From Azolla caroliniana (Eukaryota; Polypodiophyta): 64,000 bases of DNA. The position numbers were made by a program, and so were the translations under genes. The stretch is from NCBI GenBank assembly GCA_043228905.1, contig JBHGNT010000001.1, positions 32,798,001-32,862,000 on the forward strand, in the 5' to 3' direction. This document shows positions 1-14,790 of the stretch, one piece after another (position 1 is the stretch's first letter; the number at the start of each line of letters is the position of its first letter). The notes below the pieces were generated by a model. That model saw only the letters and a list, made by a program, of their open reading frames with translations, was not told the DNA's origin and searched no databases.

Positions 1-3000
1 GTTGCCCATTAGGCATTGTCGGGGCTGAAATATTTTATGTGGAGCCTATTTACATCTAAAAAAACATTGAATGTGAATGGAGTGTCAATGAAGATATCAA
101 CAATCGGCCTTACCATCAATGTATTTTTTTTCTATCTTTTATCGAGGGGATTTATTGCTTGAACAATCATTAATACCTATATTCATATCACATGTTCATG
201 TCATTTGTTATTGTGCATTTCATTGTGAATCCACGGAACATATATCATCGTCCTCCATCACCTAAAATCCAAATTCACGTACATGCGTGGAAAACTTTAT
301 TACTCACCATCATCCATAAATTTCAGCAGTCTCATAATCCAAGTGCCTATATGTACAAAGTCATATCATACCACAATGAAAAGTGATTATTGTGTTGATA
401 TTGCACAACTATGCTAGACAAAAAGAATGTCCACACCTTGGCCCTATCTTTGTCCATGCCTCTATCACAGCGTGTTGTGCTAAAAACATCTTTGGTGTAG
501 ATAAAATTTCCAAGGTCAAGAATGTTTCTTACTATCACTTCACACAATTTGCTCACGTGTAACCTCATAAGTGGAGTGACTTATATCATTATGACGTGTC
601 TCTTGAAACCTTACATACACCCTCATCAAATGATTTCTTGTGGTGGAATTACCTTCCTTTATCCACCTCTACAATGTATAATGAATCCAATAAGATTATG
701 AATAATAGGAATGTTATTGCAAGGTCCATTTTGTTCAATCAATGTAAGTGATTATTACTTGATTTTGTGCTAGAACATTCATTTTGACAAAAACTAGGGA
801 TGAGATGTTTATTCTTGTCGAATGGGCAAATATTTAAAAAAACGTGATCACAAGTTATTTGAATAATTCATAAGAAAATTATAAATATCCATTTCAACAT
901 GTAGGCAATGAACCCAACATAGGTCTATTCCCTAGTACACGTGTGAAATGGTCATTGACAAGAGAGAAAAAATATATGATTGAAACTTGCCTCCATGATG
1001 GGTGTCAAGGGGTTTAATATGAAATATGCGTGATGCATAATAAATAGCTTTCAAGAAAGCTTGTGTCAAGACTAAGAGGTAGCAACATCAAGGTCAAGAC
1101 AACATTAACATCAATTGCATAGTATTCCTATTGAAATGTGAATGTTGGATGTCCAATACATATGCTTGGGATGGCATTACCAAAAATCACAGAAAAGCTT
1201 TGGAGCCCTTCAAAAGGTCTTCAGTATTCACCCAATTCAAAAACATAAAGTAAAGTAAAAAATGTATATTTTCCATTGTCGGCTTTCAAAACAAGTAACA
1301 ATGGGAGGGCTCTAGCATAACTTTACAATGAGTTTGATTGTTTGGTTTTATTAATCCTTAGACTAGCCGTGTCATTCCAGTACAATTTCATTTTATTAAT
1401 TTGCATACTTATTTTAACCATCTGGGTTTACTATGCCTATTTCAATTTGCCAATAGCTCATAAATATACAACACATTCTAATGAGATTTTCAATCTTTTT
1501 AAAATAGCTATACATCCATGGCATACAATGATATGTGTCTTTAGTGGTATACTTGGCACATCCATGACATTACCCATGGGCACATATCTTTACACTCATG
1601 CATTCCATGTGTATCCATATGTCTTTGGAGACATTCCATTACATTAGCCATGGCTTGTTTATACATATACTTATCCATTCACCCCTCAGGATAAGGGATA
1701 ACATAACCAATATCCCTCATAGTTTTATCCACAATGTGTGACTCTTAAAAATAAATGTGTTGTGAGTGTAAATTCCCTAATAAAAAGGTGTTCCGTGTAT
1801 ACTATCTTTTTCTTTTGCAAAGTGAGAGCTTAAATATGTGCATATATCATAAATGTTTTGGGAATGCCACTCACTTATAAGACATTCCTAAATTTCCACA
1901 CATTTTAAAGTTGAGTGGGCATATAATTTAGACATGTGTGGCCATGCTTAATGCCCCACACATCATCCACAACAAGTATGCCCTTCTCCCCATTAATTAA
2001 TTCACAACTCACAAATAAGTTTGTTGATAATCTCCCACTTGACTTGTCAAAATCATTTTGATCTTAAATTATAATTGCATAGAAGCTTGAAAGTCCTATA
2101 ACTCATGAGACATTGTGTATCCTTTCATGTTTAAAAGCCCATCAAAAATACTAAATGTGTACTTACATCAATATGTCATCATATGGCATCATATGTTTCA
2201 CATCATATGTCATCCTAGTAGATGGCATTCTAGGTTATTTTGAGTTCACTACACTTACTCAGTATTACAATCCTGAAGTTTGCCAAGTTGTGGGCAAGTT
2301 TGTCCATATATGTATGGGTTGTCATCTACACTAGTGAGTGATCATACTTGGAGGACATTATTGACATGATGCTTTAGAAAACTAGAATGTACCCTCAATT
2401 TAAGGATTGATTGATTTTCACAAGACCATGGAGTCAATGCATAGTTATGAGGAACTCAAATACAATCAATGTATGGTTTGTGCTTATGTATTCTCCTTGG
2501 GAGAACTCAGAAAAGGATTTGCATGTAGATTATATAGATAGATGGATATATGTACTATCATCAAAGATGAATAGAAATCATGTTGCGTGTCTTTAAAATG
2601 AAACATATTATGTGCTGATTAATAAAAAACTATCTCATCCCAGTTGATGTGACCTACATAAAAAAAAATCAATTCTGGTGAATTGTTAGTTTGAGCTTAT
2701 TAAATTTACCTTCCTTTATATTGGGGACAAAAAATGTTCTTCAAGTGTCACGTTAGTAGTTCTAAATATATTTATTGATACCAAGTTTATAGGTGAAACT
2801 ACCAACACCCATTAATATAACATATTGATAAAAACAGTGAACTAGTGTGCAAGCAATGTTGATAGAATTTTAGATTGTTGATGGGCAAAGCAATGTTAAT
2901 TAATAAAGTTACATTGCAATGGCATCCTCATAAAGCATGGCTGCCAAAGTTACTCTTGTATGCATTCACAGATTGCAGAAGTAAGTAAAGGTGAACTGTG

Positions 3001-3236
3001 ATAATCTCCTTGAAAGCTATAGATTGGGGAAATACTCAATTGCTGGTATTGACAAAATCCTTCAAGAATAATGTACACTTCACAGACTCCATTCCCTTCT
3101 ATCATTAGAATAATGTAGTTCTATAATTCAAAATCATTATACCAACTTGGGTTATCAAACATTAAAATCATGAACTTGTGACATTGCGATTTTGCCATAA
3201 GACACCAAAACATAGACATCTAATTTCATCAACATC
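1..3236. other. AT-rich intergenic DNA, no gene recognised
   Basis: No reading frame longer than about 100 codons has recognisable protein features on either strand, and no splice-consistent chain of conserved exons was found. The sequence is AT-rich with many short cat/atg-rich words, as expected of old, decayed plant intergenic DNA. It lies downstream of the PP2A B gene, which points toward it. Nothing else can be supported here. Confidence 0.6.
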
Positions 3237-3256
3237 TAACCCTAAACCCTAAACCC
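3237..3256. repeat. Short telomere-type repeat (CCCTAAA)
   Basis: About two and a half units of the plant telomeric heptamer CCCTAAA stand in AT-rich DNA about 510 bp beyond the PP2A B stop codon. It may be a short interstitial telomeric repeat or a telo-box. With so few units chance is possible, and no function is claimed. Confidence 0.5.
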
Positions 3257-3765
3257 TTCTTACTCAATTGTAAAAGACAACTCAATGCTGAATAAAACTT
3301 GTTGATTGTTATCTTAACTAATAATTCTTCAGGAGGCAGACACCAAGCCCCCCAAATATGACCCAATTTTCCAATATCATTTCCTTTTTATAAAATGCTT
3401 GCTGCTCTCCATATATAATCATCATTTTAAAAGAGTAATGCATATCATTCAGAAATAATGCCAAGGTCATATAAAGGTATAAAATACAGCATCCCTCAGG
3501 CAAATTTGATAGGAGCTGAGTAAAAATCCGAGTTCATCTCTACTACTGCTATAGAATAAATTAACTTTTTCATGTTGCTTTTCTGGGAGAACATATACAT
3601 CCTTTGGCTAATCTTTCTTAGCCTTGGGTATATAACACTATCGAAGCAACAACCACAATGCTACAAAAGCTTTCCTTTTCTATAATCAAAGCTGAGAAAA
3701 AGAGAAGATATTTTTTTGCGCTCATGATACCCCTTTTGCAATGGATCAGGGTTATATAGAGTTCT
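3257..3765 (-). other. Probable 3' untranslated and downstream region of PP2A B
   Basis: This stretch directly follows the TAG stop (3766-3768 on the minus strand) and contains no conserved coding sequence. Part of it should be the 3' UTR of the phosphatase subunit gene. I could not place the poly(A) site: there is no clear AATAAA at a convincing distance. Confidence 0.4.
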
Positions 3766-6700
3766 CTATGCATAGTACATGTACAAACTGTTCAATGCGG
3801 CACAAGCTATTAGGTTTGAGTTTGGATGCCAAGCCAGATGTAAAAGCTTGGCTTTGAAATCAAGATCGCCCATGTTAGCATCTCCAGCAGAACTATCACC
3901 AGCTGGCTTACACATAACCAAATTCATATGAAATGTTTTATCACGTAATTAATTCATAAAAAAATTCTTTTGCTCTCTCTTAAGAATTGAGAATGAAGAA
4001 GACATTAAACTCACACTAATATGTAAAAGCATTGCCCTTACAATTTACTTGTTGAAACATGTATACATACAGATGTATATTACATGCATTCACAATATGC
4101 ATGCACACAGTGCATATTAATTGCTCACCTTATGAACACTTAAAGCACTTCGTCATGATGGAATGGGTCAATTATAATTTCTAATATCAGGAGACAATAA
4201 GGCTTATAGCTTTGAGACAATGGGCTCAAGCCAGATGAGTCAATTATTGATGGTATATACTTCACATTTTTAAAAATTGTGGAAAGTGTACCTTTTTTGC
4301 CTCGCCGCCCAAAACTTGTCAAACTTCTGGAAGCTTTTGCTGGTGTTTGTAAAAACCGCCTTCCAACAAGAAAACCAAGATGTCTTAATAAGATGTAAAA
4401 TCTCCACATGGAAAATGAGACGGAGGACAGATCTCACTCACTTGGTAGGGTGTTTACTAGATTCCAATGTAGTAGCCTCATCGCTACCAGATACAAGTCC
4501 AAAGACACGAAAAAGGTTACTGCAGCATTAAAGACAGTGTCACTTCACAACCCTTGATTGATTCATTTTCGAAGGGGTAAGAGAGGGAAGATTTGTAACC
4601 TATATGATCCTGTCGCTACACGAAGTCCATCACCACTTGGACAGCAGTCAAATTTGTCAAAAATGGAGTCATTTTCATATAAATCACATAGCTGCAACAA
4701 AAATTGGAAATGAGTTTGTTCATCTAGCGTATAAACTCAAATATGCAAGCTCAAAATCACATACACGTATACTTGAGAATTGATTTTAATACTGTTTGAT
4801 CTTGTCATTCCAGGAAACCAAACCTAGTGAAGAGCCCTTAAGTACTAGTTAGTACCTTAGGCACTGATTGCAGCAAGTAACAAACTAGTAATAGGAGATC
4901 AGTTCCCAGTTATGGAATCAAAGGAGATTGTAAATTTTTAATGCCACATGTGAGATCAAACGTAATGATGACAAAAACCAGAAACTAAAATTTTTCAATG
5001 ACAGGCTATTGACAATTCCCTAAAACGGTTAATCCAATCTGAGCTTTAGATATGAAACATATTTTACATGGTTATCTATGGACATCATACCAAACAAAAT
5101 GACAGTCTAAATACTAAACTCAGGACATCTCATTATCATCCCCAAGATTGATACTCTTAATGAAATACTATGGATGATGATTTCCCTCTACAGAAAACAG
5201 AGAAAAGATATTTCACAGCAGACAACTTCTAAGAAAACTTTATGCCCACATGAGCGTATGCACCTTTGGACGAAGATGATCATGTACTTTATATGTTGCA
5301 ATTGGTGATGACTCCATGTTTATGTCCCAAAGCTGTATCACCGAAAAACGTAATACATTGGTCATACTTCTCAGATTTCAACACAACAAAATTCGAAAAG
5401 TTACATCTTGATCCACTCTTTCCTAATAATAACTTTCATGATAAGAAATATCACGGTAACCAAGTAATGATACCAAATGATATCATCACATGAAAAATAG
5501 TTTAACAGATCCAAATCTTAGCACATAACACTCTTTGCAATAGCTGCCACCATAAGGATACCACTTAACAACCTAGAAATAATACCAAAATTTAGCATTG
5601 CATGAAATACAGTTTGACAGATTGAAATTTAAGTGAATTCTTGCAACAATTAGAATAACACCCATTAATTCATTATATGAACTTGTGGTTGGAATTTGCA
5701 CACAAATCCAGCACTCGAGAATGTTTGCCTTATTTGTCTTTCGTGTGAATAATAGAATTTATAGTTAGTCCACTATGCACTAAAAACTGGGGAATAAATC
5801 ACAACTTCTATGATTTTTCAAACTGTGTCATCCTGATTTGGAATCCGACGAATAGTATGTTACCTTTTGTACTGGTTTTTACAAAAAGGGGATACTACTG
5901 TACTTTTGGAAAGATTGGAAATGTTCTTGTTAGAACTCTAGAGACATGGAGAAAAGTTGTTCAAAGACAACAGTATAGCCAAAAAAACCTCATTGACAAA
6001 GAACCATCACAACCTTCTTTAACACCATCAACCCTCCCTCCCATGCTACAGGCCAATCAAGGGCTACAAATGTAGGGCCTTCACCATAACATATGAATGG
6101 GCTCACAATAGATCATGCAATAGTAATTTATCATGCATGTAGGCCACATCCATCTCAAACACAGTTCCATCACCTTTCTTATCTACAAACGAAGGCTATT
6201 ATCTGTTGCAGGCATTACCATAAGGACCAACCGTAAAGGCTAATTTTATTGGTTTAGGGGCAGGATATTTGGGAAAGTAATTATCCTAGAACTTGGGCCA
6301 GAGCCATAAATAAGGACAAATGACACGTGGCAGTCAGGAACCTAAGGAATTGAGCTATATCTACGATAACTATGTTTGATGGTATGGAATGGAGATGGGG
6401 TTTTGTATTCATCTCTTGAGTAGTTGTAGTGGTAGAGTACACTTTTCCTTAACCTTTTCACTGATAGCATATCATTACATTAGCATCTCATTGTAATATT
6501 GTCACCCAACACCAAATGTGTTTTGCTTGCTTCAGAGACCTCTCCACGTTTGTTGCCCTCTGTTTGCAATCTTCCATAGGAAGAAATTTTGGTCCATCTA
6601 CCATGATATACTTAGTTTACAGAAATGTATGGTAACATAGGAAATTCAACTAAACTAGCAATTTTTTCTGGTTTGTTGGCTAACCTTTCAGATGTAATCT

Positions 6701-9700
6701 CTCATTCAGTTTCATCGGCTATATTAGCCTCTTAAGAGACATCCATATATCTTCTCTTTTCAAAATGATGACAACAGATCAAATATCTTAGGGTTTCTGG
6801 TCACTGGATATCTCCATCCTTATTCCTAGTTCCTACCACCTATGGTATCTCAAGATAACAATATGGAATTGAGGGGTGTAGAAGTTTTACTCCCCTTCAA
6901 CCAACTCCAAATGATAACAAGACAAAATATATGAAGTATATGAAAAGTATTAAAATCCTACCGAAGTGTATGAAATCGCATCAACTATTGTTGATGCAAT
7001 TCAATCAAAATGGACTCTTATTATCATCATACTGAATAAGTTAAAATAATGGCAAAAGTTCTGTTTCTAGATAATTATTCTCCTCCATGAGCTATGGGGT
7101 GACAATCCAAAAGGCCCAAAAATTATGTCAATCCTGAAATCAAACAATCGAAGAGTCTGCCACTATTGACACACCGTACGAATTCCACCACAAGACCAAT
7201 GTGACCATTCACACATAACAAATCTCAATGTAAGTTCTCTTCGCAATCTTCAGGGCACAATATTCGGATAATCCATACAGATGACGCACCCCACTCTATA
7301 CATTTCCAGCACAGGAAATTTTATTGCATGTACAAATCAATGGACTTTGTATTTTGAACATAATATTGTTTTACTAATTTGGATGGATGAACAAAATGTT
7401 GAAATTGAAAACTAACCTACCTTGCCTAGTCAAATTTCACGACTTCTTCTTCTTTTACTTTGCTGAACAGGAGGAGAACATATATATTACCTTTAAGGTC
7501 ATATAATCACGACTTAAGATGTACCGACCACCTTTAGGAAACTTGATATCTGAAATGGATGCAATGATTTCCGTGAAAAAAGAACGTGTCCCAGGAGTCT
7601 CTGTCTCCTCAAATCTGTTGATAAAGAGCCAAAATTAAAACTTTGCCATTTCAATCAGGGAGACAGGGCTTATGCACTTATGTGAGTGTATGTGAGGGTG
7701 TCCATATGCGTGAATGCCATGTGATTGCATTTACTTGTTATAGACATGTTTCTTACAACTTCACATGTCGATCACATAGAGCCGACTGTCGCATATCTAC
7801 AAGACGAATCGTGCCTTTGGAGGTGCTGTATGCTAATGTGTTACATTGAATGGGATGGAATTCTGCTGATGTAATGACTTCTGCAAATAGAAAACAGGTA
7901 TTTTACAATGAGATGTCACAATTGTTGGCCTTTAACGAAGTTTGAATTAGACAACTCATTTTACACTCAATGAAGTTTAATTTGTAGAATTAAAATATGC
8001 TATCCTTTTTAACTTTCTGACGTTAAATGCTGTATATCTCTGAAGAATATGAGAACCTATTGCCTGACTCAACAGTAAACATATCACAAACAAAACCAGA
8101 TACTTGAAAGCCTAATCCTTCAGACAAGAAGACACCTGAAAGTGTGCATGATTTGACTAAAAATGATAATTGTGAGAAGCAGCACTGCAATTTGTCATCT
8201 GTCCTATGGATAGGTGGACAGGTGCAACAAACAATGCAACAATGTAGTTTTTCCCAAAGCAGTAGTAATGATTTGGCTGAGAACATCGGCAGCCTCAGAT
8301 TAGAAAGAAAACACTGAACCTAACTTTCCCAAAAAATCCAACCAAAAGTTGCAAACCATAAACATATTCAATGCAGCATCTATATCATAACTATCAGCAT
8401 CACCAAAACCCAAGACAAAGTAGAGGTTCATAAGAAAATCAATACACTATCCCATACGAAAACTTCTCCTAAGAGTGACTTTCCACGAACCATGTAAGCA
8501 AGTACATTATCTAGTATTATAGAAGCACGTGTCATACAGAAAACAATTAATTCTATAGGAAAGGACTGATCAAATCAAAGTGCTTTTCTTTTCTACTGAA
8601 GCAGCTCTCAGCATGCTTTTTACTAAATTTTTATTTTCTCTATCAAGAGGAGAAGGCTACACCTGTAAGATCCTCCATGTTTGTAGGCTTGATGTCAATG
8701 ATGTTAAAGCTTTGGTCACTCACTTCCAAGTTCCAAAGATTTATTCTCAAATCATCAGCAGAAATGTATGTCTCACCATCACTATTAGAATAATCAAGCA
8801 GGAAAAGCTTATCAGGATTAAAACATGGATTTGATATAGGAACTGTGAAGCACAGTAGTGAATTATGTGTGCATTGTGCATGGAAATGTATCATATGCCA
8901 AATGTTTACACCTGTCACCTATGCTAACTGATTCATTGGCAATTATCCAAGGAAAACACATGTTCTCTCTACTCTTTATATTTAGCATATATCAAGTTAT
9001 TCAAAATTCTAAGCTTTACAAAGAAACTGGCACAAAAGGATACTTAGATGCTAGCTTCTGAACTGTGAACCCAGTAGCCAAGCACATGGCTGTTAAGAAT
9101 ATTTCCATTTAATTATGACATCAGTATCACACTAAAGAGAATGCCTAGAAGGTTGAGCTCATATGTGTACGCCTTATTCACACATCGAGACTTCATGCTT
9201 CAAAGTATGAATATCCCTTCTTAGGAAGGAGACACACATCAAGATAACTTTTGTACTTAGGTCCTATGGGTCAATATTGGCCTCTCTAGGACGCTAAAAA
9301 TATGTATCTATCTATCTAGTACAATTATATACTGTCTTATACATCATATAATATTGAAATTTTAACTGAAACCAAAGAAAGTGCATCCAAAATCTACCTG
9401 TTGATTGAAATGGAGTTTATATGATAATCATGAGCATGGGCATAAACTCTCCTACACCTTGCATGGTAAGTTAATTCATTGCTGTAGACCTGTTGAATAC
9501 ATTAGATCATGGCTTGAATAGCAATGTAGACAAAATTCACCTAAACATCAATCAAACATCTATTGAAGTATGTATTTGCATTAATTATTCATATTTGAGC
9601 AAATTTTAGATGGTCAAATATCACTCAGAGCCTCAGAAAAGGTACTACTACCGTGGGTAAACGAAGAGAGCCTACTTTATCGAAGGGAACGTCCACATCA

Positions 9701-12700
9701 CTGATGGAAGAAGCACCACCTAACCGAGCTGGACTGTTATTCATACCCCATGATGCATGACCATTTGGGCTTAGGACAAGGTTGCCACTGCCTAAACTAC
9801 CATTTTCTAAACGACCTGGATCAAGGTTCATTTCATGCATTTTCTTGACCTTCCTTTCTAATACCTGCAATGGTAATCAATGAAGTTTCTGTCAATCAGA
9901 GAAAAATGGCACATAAAGTTGTGTGAATCCAGAAATTGACTTGCAATTAAAAGAGTATGCAGAATTGTCCAAACATCAAATTACTCTCAATCAGGGTATG
10001 AGACTCTCCCTCATCTTAATTCTCTGGATATATATGCTAAAAGAAGACCATGCACTGTTAATGTTGTTTAAACCTTCTTTCAGTATTGCTTCAAGTTAGT
10101 TTTTTAATGCTCAAATTAATTTCTCAAAACAATAAAATGTAGGTTACAACTACATTATGATTTCTTGAGGATCAGTATAAAGGTGGCACAATTAACATTG
10201 AGAAGACCATTTGATGTAAGATCAATTCAAAAGGCACACAGTTTACCATAGCATCAGACCCGGTCACTATATTTTAAAGTGATAAGAACCATGAATCACA
10301 CATAAAGACTCACGGAGCCAGCACCATATAAAAATGTACAAGTGAAAGTTGAATGGTAGTCTGAAAGAAAGACAAAAGGAGGACAAATAAAATCTTTCTT
10401 ACAAAATTCCACCTTCCATAATTTGATTGTTTTATCATTTGTCGAGAGTATAAACAATGCACCATTTGCTGAATGACTCCATCTGATTTTATTTATCTTC
10501 TCCTCGATCTCTAGGCTCTTGAGATAGTCAAACTACCCAAACAAGCAAAGATCTACATTTAGTACCTATTGCAAATAAGGTGAGATCCTATTTGTAAATG
10601 CTTTACTTTATTAAGTACTCCAAAGTTCTGCATGCAATGATAGACATGTGCAAAATGCATGAAAGAAACTAAATGTGTGGGAAAATAGAGTTTATTCCCT
10701 AGGCAGAAATAGGGAAACATGAAGAAAATGTAACTGAATAACACGGAAATATTTGCACAATAGAGATTGCAAGCATATGAGTGTAGTTAAATAACTGAAT
10801 ATGTGGAGGGAAAACCTTACCTCTGTTCAAAGATCATTTATGAGCGTCAACATGCATTCAATACAGGAAATATCGCAATCATTTCTCAATTTAGAAATGA
10901 ATGATGTCATACATAATTTTGTAAAGACAATAATAGAGAACACAACAAACATTAGCTTATGTGTCAATAGCTTGTTTGAACTTTGTAGTAACATGTGCAT
11001 TGCTTGACAATGCATGAGGATATGCACATGAAAGCATGCATACAATACAACAAATATCAGACCATATTTCAATTTAGAATGAATGATGTCATGGATATAG
11101 ATCATCAGGATTATGGCAGAGAAAACAACAAAATAAAGAGAATGACTTGTCATCTGCTTTAATTGACATAAGCACATTAACAGTTGTTTGAGCTTTGTCG
11201 TAGCATGTGCATTCCTTGACAGCACAGGGGGATATACACACAGGCAGTCAATTAACAGGCACATATTTTGCTTTGGTGTCTACTAGCTCCATGATCAAGT
11301 GGAATGAGATTGGAGACAGGTGCGACTTCCAATAAGGAACAAGTGGGCTGGGAAAGGCATTCACAAAATCTACAGAGACAGACAAACAGTGGCTATCCTT
11401 CATGCCAGGACATCAGTTCAATTCACTATGGTTTATATGCCTGATGTGATGATGAAAATCTAGAGATATGCCAGAGTATAGCAAAAAAAAAGTCAGAAAA
11501 CAGTTAAATACAGCAAAAAGGGATGGACCATTTCACCATGATCACCCATACCCTGTTGTACCAGAACAGTCTCCAATGACAGTTCATATTTCATCTTGGT
11601 AACTGAACATTGATGGAATAATATTGCACAACTCTCCCCATCCCTTGTGACCCATGTTAGGCTCCTTGATTAGAAAGACGAGATCAAACCCAAGCAACTC
11701 ATAAAAGCATAAATATTAAAGGTAATGACAAAATCAAAAGCATAACAGTATTGCAGGGAAATAACCATGACCTTTGCAGGAAAACGTTGCTAATCTTAAG
11801 AAACAGCAAAAGAGTTATAGTGGTTCTGTCAAAGTTGCACTCATTTTCATTCACATGAATACAAAATCTATGTAACTCTTGGGGTTCTAAACACAACCTC
11901 GGGTTCATGACTTTGAAATTCGGTTTTATAATGATACTCTGGATGTTTTGTGTTTGACAAATCTGCCCGCTCAAGTTCTTTCCGAGACCGTAACTGCATA
12001 GCACACATGAGAAATGCCATGATTAGATCATGAAGAAATTAGCACACAGTCAGTAGTGATTGTACATAATCGCAATAGATTGATCCAAAGATTTGGAATT
12101 TACATCTTTCCCATCTGATCTTTGAAAAAGGACAACACGACCACCTCGATCTCCAGTTGCCAGATGATCCCCTGTCTTGTCAAATTCAATGGCAGATATG
12201 ATATCCACTGCAAGCAAGTATGTGCACAAAGAGTCACACAACCATAAAAATAAAATGCAGAAGAAAAGCTGAAAGTTCAAAAAAACAACAATTTATTTTT
12301 TTATAGTATGAAGGCACCAAAGGCTCTATCATTGAGAAAGAACAAGAGTGGTGGCAGACAGCCTGCATAGGGAAGCTAGCAACAACAAAAAATAAAGGCC
12401 ACCATCAAAAGAGCTTGAGGATTCCTGTAAAACTAGAAACCACTCAGAAAATCAACAATTTATATTTTCTTTCTTCCTCATTTCATACAGATGCAACATC
12501 TTTACATCAGTATTTTGCAGCCTCACTACTTGACACTCTTGTAATGCTATAGTTATCCTTAACAGAAACCTTTCATTAAGCCATGACAACTACATATTAT
12601 TGTATCAAAGGCAGTCACTCACGCTTGTTTGCAATCATTTTAATTAATCTGGATCCTTATCCTCTAGTTCATTGTCTTTTGCAGGCCCAGTATATATCCT

Positions 12701-13840
12701 TCTCAATTCCCACCCAAATTAAGGAACTACACACAAGGTCCACGCAGAAATCAACAGATGAACGCCACTCCATGTGACTAACTTTACACCCATAATATCA
12801 AAGAACAAGTGTAAACATACACAGGTTGTAAACACAAACCAAAACATCTTCCAACTAAAATTACTTCCATTTTTATTTCATAACAATTGTGGATTGCTAA
12901 TCACTCTCCCATCTGACAGAGTATGCAGACCATCAATGGAACATCGCAATTGCTATTGGCAGCCCCTACGAGATGTTCTATAGAAAATATCTTCCACTGA
13001 AGTCTGTTAGATTGCACAGAGATTTCCAAACTTGTAAGATAAAAGTTTGTCCATCTCATTTGTTATCTTGTGTCTGTATGTGTACATACCATCCATCCCA
13101 TTTGTTATGCTGTGTCTGTATGTGTACATACCATCTCATTTGTTATGTTGTGGTATGTGTAAGCAATATATGTATACATTCTTGTAAAATGGATGTTAGG
13201 ATTATCTCACCCCGTTTGTTATATTCTGTTTGTTAAATTTATTTCACATATTTAGAGAGATTCAGTATTGTATAAGTGTCACATGTATGCCTAACCTTCA
13301 GACATCAACACATCTGAATAACGATTTTAGAGTTTAGGGCTAAGCATATGTTGCATGATTAACCTCTGAAAACATAAGATTCAAATGGTGACGTATAAAC
13401 AGCATATATAAATATAAATGTTGCATTTTTCTTCAATTAAAAAATAAATCTTCACTTTAGATGAGACACTGTCGTAAATATAATGGTCAGCATATACCGC
13501 AGTGGACCAGTCAACAATCTTCCCAAAAGTAATGTCAATTCTAGCTATTTAACTCATATTCTAGATTCATCCATATGCAGTACATAAATCAAGTTACTGT
13601 TCGTTTTCATTATCATCTGTCTATTATGAGATTTTCAATACAAACGGCCTAGATCTCTCTTACTTTTTTATTTCCATGTTTTTTTAGTCACAACTGCACA
13701 CAGAAAGAAAGCATACACCATTTCTTACCATCTTGAACTTCCTCTCCTGCCATTCTTTCACCAAAAACTTGTGAGAATTTCCATTCTGCAGCTTTTGGAA
13801 TGGTTCCTGCTGAAGGCACTCCACCTCCTCCAGAAATCAT
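3766..13840 (-). CDS. Protein phosphatase 2A 55-kDa regulatory subunit B (B55), 14 coding exons
   Basis: B55 subunits are seven-bladed WD40 propellers that bind the PP2A A/C core and choose its substrates. Coding exons in transcription order: 13729-13840, 12104-12207, 11898-11993, 10413-10532, 9646-9864, 9398-9489, 8663-8781, 7757-7880, 7491-7614, 5264-5332, 4600-4691, 4442-4519, 4292-4359, 3766-3902. They sum to 1554 nt (517 residues plus TAG), all introns are GT-AG and every phase matches. Family landmarks in order: [48 protein letters not shown] (across an intron), [81 protein letters not shown] and the terminal LYMYYA. Length matches plant B55 proteins (about 500-515). The ATG at 13840 is chosen because plant homologues begin just before [10 protein letters not shown]. 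No defect is seen, so the gene looks functional. Confidence 0.95.
5860..6850. repeat. Dispersed repeat copy in PP2A B intron (related to 60440-61050)
   Basis: Within the intron between exons 9 and 10, short blocks align in order and orientation with a stretch in the long intron of the kinase gene: a block around 5990-6095 (ending near GGGCTACAAATGTAGGGCC) matches 60525-60630, a block near 6175-6215 matches 60680-60725, and one near 6690-6745 matches about 60900-60960. This looks like two decayed copies of one dispersed element, perhaps a DNA-transposon remnant. Borders and family are not resolved. Confidence 0.5.
10851..11230. repeat. Two tandem imperfect copies of a ~184-bp unit in PP2A B intron 3
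   Basis: A block starting at 10851 (CATGCATTCAATACAGGAAA) recurs at 11035 (CATGCATACAATACAACAAA). Both continue through a TTTAGAATGAATGATGTCAT-like stretch, a caacaaaAT-rich stretch and a TAGCATGTGCATTCCTTGAC-like stretch. This is an old local tandem duplication inside an intron with no coding content. Confidence 0.7.
13051..13152. repeat. Minisatellite, ~40-bp unit, about 2.5 copies, PP2A B intron 1
   Basis: A unit made of CATCTCATTTGTTAT, then TGTGTCTGTATGTGTACATA, starts near 13051, 13089 and 13131. The last copy decays after TTGTTATGTTGTGG. It lies in the 1.5-kb first coding intron and has no other recognisable content. Confidence 0.7.
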
Positions 13841-14374
13841 TACTCCCTTCTTTATAGAAAACTCTTTATATTAAAAGAGATACTTCCTCTGTTTTGGAGA
13901 ATAACACTTGCTTCTTAACCTACTAAATGTAGATTCTTTATCTGGGTATTCCATATTCCATAACCAGATTTTCTTCTATAAGTTTGCAATAAACATAGCC
14001 AGACTGATTCTTTCTAAATCTGGTGATGTGCAGCACCAGATGTCTTCTGTAAGTTTGCAATTAAAGCTTCTCTGTGACATAATTGGGCTGCCATAGGCAG
14101 CTACGAGTACACTGCATCAACTGAATGAAAAAACTTATTATCTAGACTAGTCTGAGTAGTCCAACAAGTGATGGAACTTGACACTATATATCCACAAAGC
14201 CAAATGTGTGAGCTGCAAAAACAGAATAAAGACTATATGAATGAGATCTAAAGCCAAATAATGCATAAGAAGAAGAAAAACAGTGCTGATATAAATAAGA
14301 CTTGGAGCCCACGATAATAAAAAAAAAGAATAGGATATAAGTTGTAAAAAATACAAAAGAATGATTGGGTACGA
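13841..14374 (-). other. 5' leader / leader intron of PP2A B up to the duplication edge
   Basis: This AT-rich segment lies just upstream of the PP2A B start codon and has no coding features. If the first exon of the transcript lies at about 14.87-15.1 kb, most of this segment is an intron in the 5' UTR, with its acceptor shortly before the ATG. That is inference from position and one good donor site. Confidence 0.4.
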
Positions 14375-14790
14375 TGGAGCAGCATTCAAGACTCGTGTTG
14401 CAATTTTTATCTAGCATTATTGAGACTTTTCAGGATTCAGGTTGCAGGATTGCGAAAGGAAACCTGGTTAAATAAGAAATATAAAGAAACAAAAATGAAG
14501 TAGCTGCAAATAATTGAAAAAATGAGTTTTCAATTATAAAGAAACAGGAGCTGGAAAAAAAGGAAGCTGTGTGGGAGTTCTACAGTTTTTACTCTTTGTT
14601 GCAAACCTGTAGAGTCGACTTCGTAAACCAGGGTGGAGGAGCGAAAAAAAACAAAAAAAGGCAATATCGGAAAGCGCAGAGATTACAAGATGATGAGAAT
14701 GAAGAAGCAGAAGAATATTTTACGAAAGGAAAAATCCGAAGGCAAAATCAAAGGAAAAAAGGCACACGGCAATAAAGAGAGAGGAAGAAA

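Noticed and set aside
1342-1647. A hydrophobic 101-codon frame in left intergenic DNA
   Set aside because: Phe/Ile/Tyr-rich composition follows AT richness; no homologue is recognised and no gene context exists.
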